Positions 26,916 through 34,259 of a stretch of DNA of 64,000 nucleotides are shown here, one piece after another. Both the position numbers and the translations under genes were made by a program. This DNA comes from an uncultured Acetatifactor sp. (GTDB lineage Bacteria > Bacillota > Clostridia > Lachnospirales > Lachnospiraceae): the NCBI GenBank assembly GCA_934402315.1, contig CAKRTS010000016.1, forward strand, positions 1 through 64,000, read 5' to 3'. The notes under the pieces are model-generated. The model was not told where the DNA came from. It made no database searches and was given only the letters and a program-made list of their open reading frames with translations. Position 1 is the stretch's first letter. Each line of letters begins with the position of its first letter.

Positions 26916-27301
26916 ATGAATCAGAAGCTGGAGGATCTGCTGCAGCTGGCGCTGCAGACACCGGAGGAGACGAGGCTTAAGACGGAGGAGCTGAATGTAG
27001 GCTTTGACAGTGAGATGAGGACATGGGAGCTGATCGTGAAGTACCATGGGTCGCTGGAGGTGCTGGAGAGGCTTGGTGTGGCGGTGGAATATCTGATTGC
27101 CGGATATGCTTTGCTGACCGTGCCGGAGGGGCTGGTCGGGAGCATCGCGGAGCTGGAGGAGATCGAATATGTCGAAAAGCCTAAGCGGTTCTTCTATGAG
27201 GCGGTTGAGCCTGCCGGGGATTCCTGCATCCGGCAGCTGCCCGCACAGGGGCTCTCACTGTCGGGTGCGGGAATCCTGCTGGCGGTGATAGACAGTGGGG
27301 A
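26916..27301 (+). pseudogene. S8 (subtilisin-like) peptidase, 5' fragment interrupted by insertion
   Basis: The first 128 residues of a Csp-like S8 peptidase: a helical N-terminal region, a propeptide-like segment (YLIAGYALLTVPEG...IEYVEKPKRFFY) and the catalytic Asp in LLAVIDSG (Asp126). At 27297-27301 the sequence runs into the mobile element and reads about 21 foreign codons to a stop at 27365. The rest of the gene resumes at 36880. Joining 27299 to 36883 restores the typical IDSGIDYR segment in frame. Start at 26916 has GGGGGAACGGA upstream. The fragment has no His or Ser of the triad and cannot be active. Confidence 0.85.
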
Positions 27302-27342
27302 GCGTGTTATACTATTGTCAGGTCAGCAAGAAGTCGGAAAAA
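27297..27342 (+). other. Left attachment junction of the serine-recombinase element
   Basis: Host peptidase sequence ends in GGGG (27297-27300). Seven variable bases follow and then an arm beginning TATACTATTGTCAGGTCAGC at 27308. The same layout (GGGG, seven bases, TATAATAGTGTC...) occurs at the left end of the ICE at 38359, with 29 of 38 arm bases identical. Confidence 0.65.
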
Positions 27343-27375
27343 ACACGGAATCCCAACGAAAATGAGAGTAAAAAA

Positions 27376-27408
27376 TTGACATTGCGACTGCTTTTGTGAT
27401 ACTATAAT
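27376..27408 (+). promoter_or_regulatory. Promoter of the partner-switching genes
   Basis: TTGACA (27376-27381) is perfect; TACTAT (27400-27405) at 18 bases or TATAAT (27403-27408) at 21 bases can serve as the -10 box. It is the only good promoter I see upstream of the cargo genes. Confidence 0.6.
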
Positions 27409-27489
27409 GAATAAGTGTGCCTTTAATGAAAAACAGCGTGAAATGAACAGGAAATAGACGTGGAAGCTAAGTGAACGGAGGGAAAGCAA

Positions 27490-27786
27490 ATGACGATTAA
27501 CAAGAATCTGGAAGGAACCAAGCTGGAAATTGTGCTGGAGGGAAGACTTGATACAACAACTTCTCCGATGCTGGAAACAGAGCTGAAGCAGGCATTGGAC
27601 GGTATCACGGAGCTGACGTTTAATTTTGAGAAACTGGAATACATATCTTCAGCGGGTCTGCGTATTCTGCTGGCAGCACAGAAGAGAATGAGCAAGCAGG
27701 GAAGCATGGTAGTAAAGAATGTAAATGAAGTAATTGCTGAAGTATTTGAGGTTACGGGCTTTTCAGATATTTTGACGATTATGTAG
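27490..27786 (+). CDS. STAS-domain anti-sigma factor antagonist (RsbV/SpoIIAA-like)
   Basis: A 98-aa single-domain STAS protein. In RsbV and SpoIIAA the regulatory serine lies in a D-S-S/T-G-L motif; here YISSAGLRIL gives Ser54 as the likely phosphorylation site, next to the conserved Gly-Leu. The opening strand LEIVLEGRLDTTTSP and the closing VFEVTGFSDIL are typical. Dephosphorylated antagonists bind RsbW-type kinases; phosphorylated ones let go. The gene starts at ATG 27490 after GGAGGGAAAGCAA. It is the first gene of the module and is followed by an intrinsic terminator, so it may be made in excess over the downstream genes, as switch proteins usually are. Its partners here are the free RsbW-like kinase and possibly the ATPase domain on the transporter. 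Confidence 0.9.
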   Translation: MTINKNLEGTKLEIVLEGRLDTTTSPMLETELKQALDGITELTFNFEKLEYISSAGLRILLAAQKRMSKQGSMVVKNVNEVIAEVFEVTGFSDILTIM

Positions 27787-27807
27787 GTATTGAAAATGAA
27801 ATGAAAG

Positions 27808-27840
27808 AAGCAGCAGAAATTCACACTGTTGCTTTTTTTT
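27808..27840 (+). terminator. Terminator between the STAS gene and the transporter gene
   Basis: AAGCAGCAG (27808-27816) pairs with CTGTTGCTT (27826-27834), one G-T pair, with a run of eight T at 27833-27840. No second promoter is evident before 27870, so downstream genes probably depend on read-through. Confidence 0.7.
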
Positions 27841-27869
27841 AGATACTAATAGATGGAAGGCATAAAAAC

Positions 27870-29591
27870 ATGGAAACAAATTATGCAAAAAGTGCGTACA
27901 GAACCTTTTTGTTCTGGGGAGTATGCTCTTCTCTGGGAGTTACCGTATCTACGCTTGTGGATGCAACTCTGGTTGGTAACTTTGTGGGGAGTATCGGTCT
28001 GGCGGTGGCAAACATTGCAACCCCGATCTTTCTGCTATATTCCCTTATGGGGATTACGTTAGGCGGCGGCGCCGCGGTATCGATTGGAAAGAAGCTCGGC
28101 GCGGCGGATGTGAAGGGCGCAAACAGAATTTTCGGTTCGGTATTGAGCGTCGGTCTGGCGGCGGGAGTGCTTTTTGCGGTGCTGTCCCTGTTGTTCCGCA
28201 GCGTACTGTGCCGCTTTCTTGGAGCAACACCGGAGCTTTTGGCGCAGGCATTGCAATATCTGACGGTAGTGTTCCTCTCGGCACCGATATTTGTACTCTA
28301 TCACATTCTTTCGGCAGCAGTCCGGACAGACAGTGATCCAAGGCTTGCGGCGATTTCCTCGGCGGGTGTCATCGTTACGAATTTAAGTCTGGATTTACTG
28401 TTTATGAAGGTCTGGAACTGGGGGCTTGTGGGAGCTTCCGCCTCTCTGTGCATTGCGGAGACAGTGGGATGCTTAGTGCTCCTGATCCATTTCCTGAAAA
28501 AAGAGGCGCTTTTAAAATTCCATTTCCATCTGCCGACGGTGAGTGAAGTCAAAGAATTTGTGGGAAATGGGTTTGGCGTGGGCTCAGCTTTCATCTTTCA
28601 GGCGGTGGTCATGCTGGTATTCAATACAATGCTGTTGAAAGGCAATTCCGGAAACGGTACTTTCTCGGTGGCGGTATTCAGTGTCATATATACCATGAGT
28701 ACAATTCCGGGTGCCATGTATGACGGCGCCGGAACGGCGGCATCCACGGTCATATCCATCTTAGGCGGTGAGAAGGACTGGAAGGGAATGCTGGCAGTTT
28801 ACCGTGACGGACTCCGCATTGTCGTGGCGGCGGGAATCCTGATTGCCATTTGCTTTGCGTTCGGAGCGGAGGGTATTCTGGCTTTCTTCGGACTGAACGA
28901 CAGCGAGGCAATGGGAACAGCAGTCACAGCCTTCCGGATTTACGCAGCCAGTGTGGCTCTGGCGGGAGTGAATGTCGTGACGACCTCCTTCTGGCAGACC
29001 ATAGGCAAGACGCGCTATGCGTCCGGGCTGTCGCTTCTGCGCAACTTTGTTCTTATGCTGGTGTTTGGTTTCTGGCTGATCGATAAAAAGGGAATTGTTG
29101 GTCTTGCGCTTGTCTATGCGATCAGTGAAGCGGTATGTCTGCTGACGGTTCTGCTGGCACAGGTATTTGGAAACATCAGAAAATATATCGAAGAAAAATA
29201 TAAATTTACGAACCGGGTCTATGAAGACTATTACACAATAGAAGAAGGAAGCATGGAAGAGCTGTCGGATAATCTGAACCGACTGTGTGAGGAGTGGGAG
29301 CTGGATTATAAGCAGTCCTTTTTCATCAGCCTGATCGTGGAGGAGCTGCTTGTAAATATCATGAAATACGGGTTGAGTAATACCGGTAAAAAGTATTATG
29401 TATCGGTCAAGGTAATGGATAATGACGGGGAATACATACTGCGTATCCGGGATAATGTCAATTCGTATAATCCTTTTGATCTGCGGGGGGACGAGGTGGA
29501 TCGTGCTGCCATGCGGCTGATAAAGGAAAAGTCAAAGTATTACGACTATCAGAGGAAACTGGTGTTTAACTATCTTTATGTGACAATTTAG
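27870..29591 (+). CDS. MATE-family transporter fused to an RsbW-like ATPase domain
   Basis: A 573-aa fusion. Residues 1-440 form a twelve-helix MATE exporter (opening with TFLFWGVCSSLGVTVSTLVDA; LGGGAAVSIGKKLG is typical), a family that expels drugs, metabolites or lipid-linked compounds in exchange for Na+ or H+. Residues 450-573 resemble the HATPase domain of anti-sigma kinases: N-box SLIVEELLVNIMKYG and first G-box region RIRDNVNSYNPFD. The glycine-rich second box seen in the free RsbW protein (GGLGIYIV) is replaced by AAMRLIKE, so ATP hydrolysis or kinase activity is doubtful and a pure binding role is likely. Next to STAS, phosphatase and kinase genes, the domain probably docks the antagonist and gates transport. 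Confidence 0.8.
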   Translation: METNYAKSAYRTFLFWGVCSSLGVTVSTLVDATLVGNFVGSIGLAVANIATPIFLLYSLMGITLGGGAAVSIGKKLGAADVKGANRIFGSVLSVGLAAGVLFAVLSLLFRSVLCRFLGATPELLAQALQYLTVVFLSAPIFVLYHILSAAVRTDSDPRLAAISSAGVIVTNLSLDLLFMKVWNWGLVGASASLCIAETVGCLVLLIHFLKKEALLKFHFHLPTVSEVKEFVGNGFGVGSAFIFQAVVMLVFNTMLLKGNSGNGTFSVAVFSVIYTMSTIPGAMYDGAGTAASTVISILGGEKDWKGMLAVYRDGLRIVVAAGILIAICFAFGAEGILAFFGLNDSEAMGTAVTAFRIYAASVALAGVNVVTTSFWQTIGKTRYASGLSLLRNFVLMLVFGFWLIDKKGIVGLALVYAISEAVCLLTVLLAQVFGNIRKYIEEKYKFTNRVYEDYYTIEEGSMEELSDNLNRLCEEWELDYKQSFFISLIVEELLVNIMKYGLSNTGKKYYVSVKVMDNDGEYILRIRDNVNSYNPFDLRGDEVDRAAMRLIKEKSKYYDYQRKLVFNYLYVTI

Positions 29592-29604
29592 GAGGGGTCA
29601 GACA

Positions 29605-30447
29605 ATGGAGCAAAATGTATTTCTGGATGAAGTGGAATTGAAGAGATTGATGGTGCAGGGCAGGCTGCTTTCGGAGTACGAACAGCCGATTTACCAGAAG
29701 GTGATCGACGGGCGAAAGGGCTTAACCCTTCTGGATGTAGGCTGCAATAACGGCTGGAAGACGAAGGAACGTTTTTCCGATAAAAATTTCAAGAAGATCA
29801 TCGGAATCGATTGTCTGGATCTGTTGGTGGAACAGGCAAGAAAACAATTCGGTAATGAAGTGCTTTCCTTTTATGCCTGTGATGTTGCAACGGAGGATTT
29901 TGCGGAAAAGCTGCAGCAGATCATGCAGAAGGAGAATATCCCTGCATTTGACATCATCCACTGTTCCTTCATGCTGATGCACACGAAAGAGCAGGAGGAG
30001 ATCTTAAGAAGGTTAAAAGCTTTTCTGGCACCGGGAGGAAAGCTTATCGCAATAGAACCGGACGACACCACAAGCTATATGAATCCGGACCCGGATGGTA
30101 TCTACAGGGAATTTCTTCAGGTGCTTTCGGCTGACCCGTATGCAGGAAAGAGAAATATGGGCGCGGAGCTGCCCGGATTATTCGCAAACAGCGGCTACAC
30201 GGATATTGAGCTGGAGTGCTCGGAAATCGCTTCCTCGGGGAACGAGATCACAAAGAAAGAGCATATATTTGACACCTTCTGTTCCTATCTGCAGGAGGAT
30301 CTGATCCTGCTCAGGCAGGGCGCGGAGGGCGGTGCTTATCAGAAGGAATGGGAATGGGTGCAGAAAAACTTTGAGAAGCTCCGGCAGCTGATGACGGGCG
30401 AGGCGTCAACCGTTTCCATGGGAGTTAAAATTTATACCTGCGGATGA
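29605..30447 (+). CDS. Class I SAM-dependent methyltransferase
   Basis: A 280-aa cytosolic protein. The SAM-binding glycine motif is LLDVGCNNGWKTKE (about residues 46-59; the usual DxGxGxG is D-V-G-C-N-N-G), the acidic motif II is IIGIDCLD, and motif IV is DIIHCSFMLMH; PGGKLIAIEPDD follows. The C-terminal 80 residues are helical and probably form the substrate cap. It starts 13 bases after the transporter with AGGAGGGG upstream and sits between transporter and phosphatase genes. A small-molecule O- or N-methyltransferase is most likely, possibly acting on the compound the transporter handles or on a signal molecule; nothing in the sequence fixes the substrate. Confidence 0.8.
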   Translation: MEQNVFLDEVELKRLMVQGRLLSEYEQPIYQKVIDGRKGLTLLDVGCNNGWKTKERFSDKNFKKIIGIDCLDLLVEQARKQFGNEVLSFYACDVATEDFAEKLQQIMQKENIPAFDIIHCSFMLMHTKEQEEILRRLKAFLAPGGKLIAIEPDDTTSYMNPDPDGIYREFLQVLSADPYAGKRNMGAELPGLFANSGYTDIELECSEIASSGNEITKKEHIFDTFCSYLQEDLILLRQGAEGGAYQKEWEWVQKNFEKLRQLMTGEASTVSMGVKIYTCG

Positions 30448-30486
30448 GGCAGTTTATGGTAAGGGATCAGAAAGGAACATTGAGCG

Positions 30487-32118
30487 ATGAAGATAAAATT
30501 ATTGCCTAAATTTATAGTGTCTCTGGCGGTACTGGGAGTAGCGTTAACGGTTGCGGTTTCCACATTCAGTTATCTGTCGTCAAAGGATTATCTGGAAGAA
30601 ATGTATGCCCAGAGAGTTATCAGCGGAAGCAAGAGCGTGGCAACGATGCTGGACGCAGACGATGTGCGGACGATCATCAGCGATGGGGGAGAAAACAGCG
30701 AAGCGTACAGCCGCGTAGAAAAAACGCTGAATACCTTAAAGCGGGATGGGGAAATTACTTATCTGTCCCTGGTAATTCCCGATGAAGACAGTGTGACCTT
30801 TTACATTGACGGCTGTGTGCCGGAAATGGGTGATGACCCGGCGAACCAGCTGACTTACGGGACGGATGTATTGTACACGGATGCCGCCAACGATGAAGCG
30901 GATCTACAGAAATATCTCCTGATATGGGGAATGTACGCAGAGAATAAAGGCACAGACGAGCCGCTCGTGACGGACAACAGCTACGGCTATAATTATACGG
31001 CTGTCTCCCCGATTCTGGACGAAAACGGGCAGGCAATCGCGGAAATACAGTATATTCTGGATATGCAGGAGGTCCGGGATCACCTGAACGGCTTTTTGTA
31101 TAACATGCTCGGAATTTCCTTCTGTATTATCTGTGCCGCTTTGCTGCTCTATATCCTGTTGGTGAAATGGATGGTTTTGAATCCGGTAGAAAAGCTTTCT
31201 GAATTTACGACGGAAATTACAAGGACAGGCAATTTTGGAAAACAGGAAATTGAAATCAAAACGGGAGATGAAATTGAGGCCCTTGGACAGTCCTTCAACT
31301 ACATGATGGAAAGACTGGAGGATTACATAAAGGACCTGACGGTTGTAACGGCAGAGAAGGAGCGCATCGGCGCAGAGCTGAATGTTGCGACACAGATCCA
31401 GTCCTCTATGCTGCCCTGTATCTTTCCGGCGTTCCCGGACAGGGATGAGCTGGACATTTACGCAACCATGACCCCCGCAAAGGAGGTGGGCGGAGATTTC
31501 TATGATTTCTTCATGGTGGATGAGAGACATGTGGCGATTGTGATAGCGGACGTTTCCGGAAAGGGTGTTCCGGCGGCTCTGTTTATGGTAATCGGAAAGA
31601 CACTGATAAAGGATCACACGCAGCCGGGCCGGGATCTGGGAGAGGTCTTCACGGAAGTAAATAATATCTTGTGTGAATCCAATGATAATGGTATGTTCAT
31701 CACCGCCTTTGAGGGTGTCCTTGACCTTGTAACCGGTGAATTCCGCTATGCGAATGCGGGGCATGAGATGCCGTTTATCTACCGCAAGGAAGGAGGATAC
31801 GAGGCATATAAGATCCGTCCGGGATTTGTCCTGGCAGGAATGGAGAACATAAAGTATAAGGAGCAGAAAATACAGCTCAATATCGGAGATAAGATTTTCC
31901 AGTATACGGACGGTGTGACGGAGGCAACGGATAAGGATAACCAGCTGTATGGCATGGACCGTCTGCATAAGGTCCTGAATGAGAAATGCTTAGACTGCAA
32001 TCCCGAGCAGACCTTAAAGCTGGTGAAGGAAGATATTGATGCTTTTGTAGGAGATAACGACCAGTTCGACGATATTACGATGCTGTGCCTTGAGTATAAA
32101 AAGAAAATGGAGGTATAG
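30487..32118 (+). CDS. Membrane sensor PP2C phosphatase (RsbU/SpoIIE-like)
   Basis: A 543-aa protein. A membrane helix at residues 7-27, an extracytoplasmic sensor domain (about 30-200), a second helix (about 205-228), a HAMP linker (VEKLSEFTTEI...) and a coiled coil (LEDYIKDLTVVTAEKERIGAE) lead to a PP2C phosphatase domain (about 310-540). The metal-binding motifs are intact: GGDFYDFF, ADVSGKGVPAALFM, YANAGHE, YTDGVTEA and QFDDITML. Such enzymes dephosphorylate STAS antagonists; here the target is the 98-aa STAS protein, and the outside sensor makes this the input of the module. Start ATG at 30487 after AGAAAGGAACATTGAGCG. It ends 3 bases before the kinase gene. The stimulus is unknown. Confidence 0.9.
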   Translation: MKIKLLPKFIVSLAVLGVALTVAVSTFSYLSSKDYLEEMYAQRVISGSKSVATMLDADDVRTIISDGGENSEAYSRVEKTLNTLKRDGEITYLSLVIPDEDSVTFYIDGCVPEMGDDPANQLTYGTDVLYTDAANDEADLQKYLLIWGMYAENKGTDEPLVTDNSYGYNYTAVSPILDENGQAIAEIQYILDMQEVRDHLNGFLYNMLGISFCIICAALLLYILLVKWMVLNPVEKLSEFTTEITRTGNFGKQEIEIKTGDEIEALGQSFNYMMERLEDYIKDLTVVTAEKERIGAELNVATQIQSSMLPCIFPAFPDRDELDIYATMTPAKEVGGDFYDFFMVDERHVAIVIADVSGKGVPAALFMVIGKTLIKDHTQPGRDLGEVFTEVNNILCESNDNGMFITAFEGVLDLVTGEFRYANAGHEMPFIYRKEGGYEAYKIRPGFVLAGMENIKYKEQKIQLNIGDKIFQYTDGVTEATDKDNQLYGMDRLHKVLNEKCLDCNPEQTLKLVKEDIDAFVGDNDQFDDITMLCLEYKKKMEV

Positions 32119-32121
32119 CCT

Positions 32122-32529
32122 ATGAAAGAGATGACAGTTGACGCTACTATCGAAAACATAGATGTGGTCACTGCGTTCGTAGATGATTTCCTCGACAGCA
32201 ATGACTGCCCGATGAAAACAAAAATGCAGATGGATATTGCGGTCGATGAAATATTCAGCAACATTTCCTTTTATGCTTATAAGGATGGCGTTGGAAAGGC
32301 AACCGTCAGAGTAGAGCTGCAGGACGATCCGAGGGCGGTCTGTATGACCTTTATCGATGGCGGAATTCCATATAATCCGTTGGAAAAAGAAGATCCGGAT
32401 GTCACTCTGTCAGCGGAGGAGAGGAAGATCGGAGGACTGGGAATCTACATCGTAAAGAAAAACATGGATGAGATGCGGTATGAGTACAGCGATGAAAAAA
32501 ATCATCTGTCGATGAAGAAATATTTATAA
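32122..32529 (+). CDS. RsbW/SpoIIAB-like anti-sigma-type serine kinase
   Basis: A 135-aa single HATPase domain. The N-box is AVDEIFSNISFYAY, the first glycine box FIDGGIPYNP and the second GGLGIYIVKK, all intact, so ATP binding and phosphorylation of the STAS partner are expected. In classic systems such a kinase also holds a sigma factor; no sigma gene lies in the element, so the client is either a chromosomal sigma factor or, in this context, competition with the ATPase-like domain on the transporter for the STAS protein. Start ATG at 32122 just after GAGGTATAGCCT; three bases follow the phosphatase stop. Confidence 0.9.
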   Translation: MKEMTVDATIENIDVVTAFVDDFLDSNDCPMKTKMQMDIAVDEIFSNISFYAYKDGVGKATVRVELQDDPRAVCMTFIDGGIPYNPLEKEDPDVTLSAEERKIGGLGIYIVKKNMDEMRYEYSDEKNHLSMKKYL

Positions 32530-32600
32530 GGCTTTCTATATCATAGGACAGGCTGCAGCCGAAATAAAATGGAGGAAAGCAGATTAAAGAAGGCACCGGT

Positions 32601-34259
32601 ATGGTTTTTCCGGAATCGCAAGAAGAAAAATATCATGCAGCCATTTATCTCCGTCTGAGCCGTGACGACATTGCCACCGGGCGGGGTGCGTATGCCGGGG
32701 GCGGCAGGACGGAAAGCAACAGTATCCGTTCGCAGAGGGACATGATCCGCAGCTTTATCGGAAAGCAGGATAACATGGAAATCTACGACATCTATGCAGA
32801 TGACGGTTATTCGGGAACGAATTTTGACAGACCGGAATTTCAGCGTATGATGAGGGATGTGGAAGCCGGAAACGTGAACTGTGTGATTGTAAAGGATTTG
32901 TCCAGATTGGGACGAGATTATATTGAAGCCGGGCGGTTGATTCAAAAGACCTTCCCGGCTTTTTCCGTGCGCTTTATTGCCCTGACAGACCACTTTGATT
33001 CGCTGACCGCAGACTATAGTGAAAGGTCGTTGGTTGTCCCGGTTAAAAATTTTGTGAATGATTCTTATGCCAGAGATATTTCCGGTAAGGTGAGGAGCCA
33101 CCAGAGGATCAAGAGGGAAAACGGAGATTTCATTGGCGCTTTTGCGGTTTACGGCTATGAGAAATGCAAGGATAACCGGAATCTGCTTGTGCCGGATGAC
33201 TATGCCGCCGGTATTGTGAAAAGGATTTTCGCATGGAAGATAGAGGGCTACAGTAACCTTGCGATCGCAGAAATTCTCAATGGGATGGGAATTCTTTCCC
33301 CCATGGAATATAAGAAAATGCGGGGAGAGAAGTTTCAGACAGGCTTTGCGGCAGGAGTACAGGCAAAGTGGTCGGCGGTTGCGGTGAAGAGGATACTGAC
33401 CAATGAGAATTACATCGGAACCTTGGTGCAGGGAAAGGAAGAAAAGGTCAATTACAAGGTAAAGAAATCGGTAAGAAAGCCGGAGGAGGAGTGGACGAAG
33501 GTACAGGGGGCACACGAAGCCATTATCTCAAAGGAGGACTTTGAAATCGTTCAGGATTTATTGCATACCGGTACCCGTGCAGGAGCAGGGGAGAGGAAGC
33601 CTCATATGTATGCGGGAATCTTGTTTTGCGGCGGCTGTATGGAGCCGATGATTCGCAGGGTAAACCGTTACAAGGGAAAGGTAAGCGTCTCTTTCATCTG
33701 CCCGACGAAGAATAAGGGCGGTAATTGCAGCAGACACAGGATTTCAGAGGAGGCATTGGAGCGGCTGGTGCTGGACGGACTCCGGACACAGGCTGCTCTG
33801 CTGCGGGATCAAGGCAAGGTTCCTGAGGGCATGGAACGGATGGAGAACCGCTTCGTGGAAGCGGCTGCCTTTGAGAGGGAAATAGAGAGGCTGCAAAGCG
33901 AACGGGATAAATATCTCGGTCTCAGAGCCGGATTATATGAGGATTGGAAGAGGGAGATTATAACCGAAGAGGATTTCCGGGATTTCGGTGAGATTTATGA
34001 AAAACGCTGTCAGGAGCTTCAGCGGGCGATCACCCGTCAGAAGGAGACGGGAAAGGAGCTTTTAGAGGAGGGGGTGACGGGAGGCAGTCCGGAACGGATG
34101 AAAAATGCGATGCAGATAACGGAGCTTGACCGTCTGACGCTCGTTTCTTTTGTAAGGCGTATTCTTGTCTATGAGGATAAAAGGGTATCGCTGGAGTTTC
34201 GGTATCCGGAAAGGCTTAGCGGGTGCAAAAAAGCAGCTGAGCGGGGGGAGACGGTTTGA
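32601..34259 (+). CDS. Large serine recombinase 1
   Basis: A 552-aa site-specific recombinase. The resolvase-like catalytic domain (1-170) has the nucleophile Ser20 in AAIYLRLSRDD and the conserved DGYSGTNFDRPEFQRM and VIVKDLSRLGRDY motifs. The recombinase domain follows (FAVYGYEK..., VKRIL-T-N-x-x-Y-x-G), then a zinc ribbon (FCGGC...CPTKNKGGNC) and a coiled coil (about 420-490) of the kind that controls direction of integration versus excision. Length is normal. The start at ATG 32601 is weakly served by AGAAGG. The next recombinase begins inside its stop (TTGA), so the genes are coupled. Confidence 0.92.
   Translation: MVFPESQEEKYHAAIYLRLSRDDIATGRGAYAGGGRTESNSIRSQRDMIRSFIGKQDNMEIYDIYADDGYSGTNFDRPEFQRMMRDVEAGNVNCVIVKDLSRLGRDYIEAGRLIQKTFPAFSVRFIALTDHFDSLTADYSERSLVVPVKNFVNDSYARDISGKVRSHQRIKRENGDFIGAFAVYGYEKCKDNRNLLVPDDYAAGIVKRIFAWKIEGYSNLAIAEILNGMGILSPMEYKKMRGEKFQTGFAAGVQAKWSAVAVKRILTNENYIGTLVQGKEEKVNYKVKKSVRKPEEEWTKVQGAHEAIISKEDFEIVQDLLHTGTRAGAGERKPHMYAGILFCGGCMEPMIRRVNRYKGKVSVSFICPTKNKGGNCSRHRISEEALERLVLDGLRTQAALLRDQGKVPEGMERMENRFVEAAAFEREIERLQSERDKYLGLRAGLYEDWKREIITEEDFRDFGEIYEKRCQELQRAITRQKETGKELLEEGVTGGSPERMKNAMQITELDRLTLVSFVRRILVYEDKRVSLEFRYPERLSGCKKAAERGETV

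Noticed and set aside
30904..31968. Minus-strand ORF of 354 codons inside the phosphatase gene
   Set aside because: Antisense to a gene with all PP2C motifs intact; no start signal.
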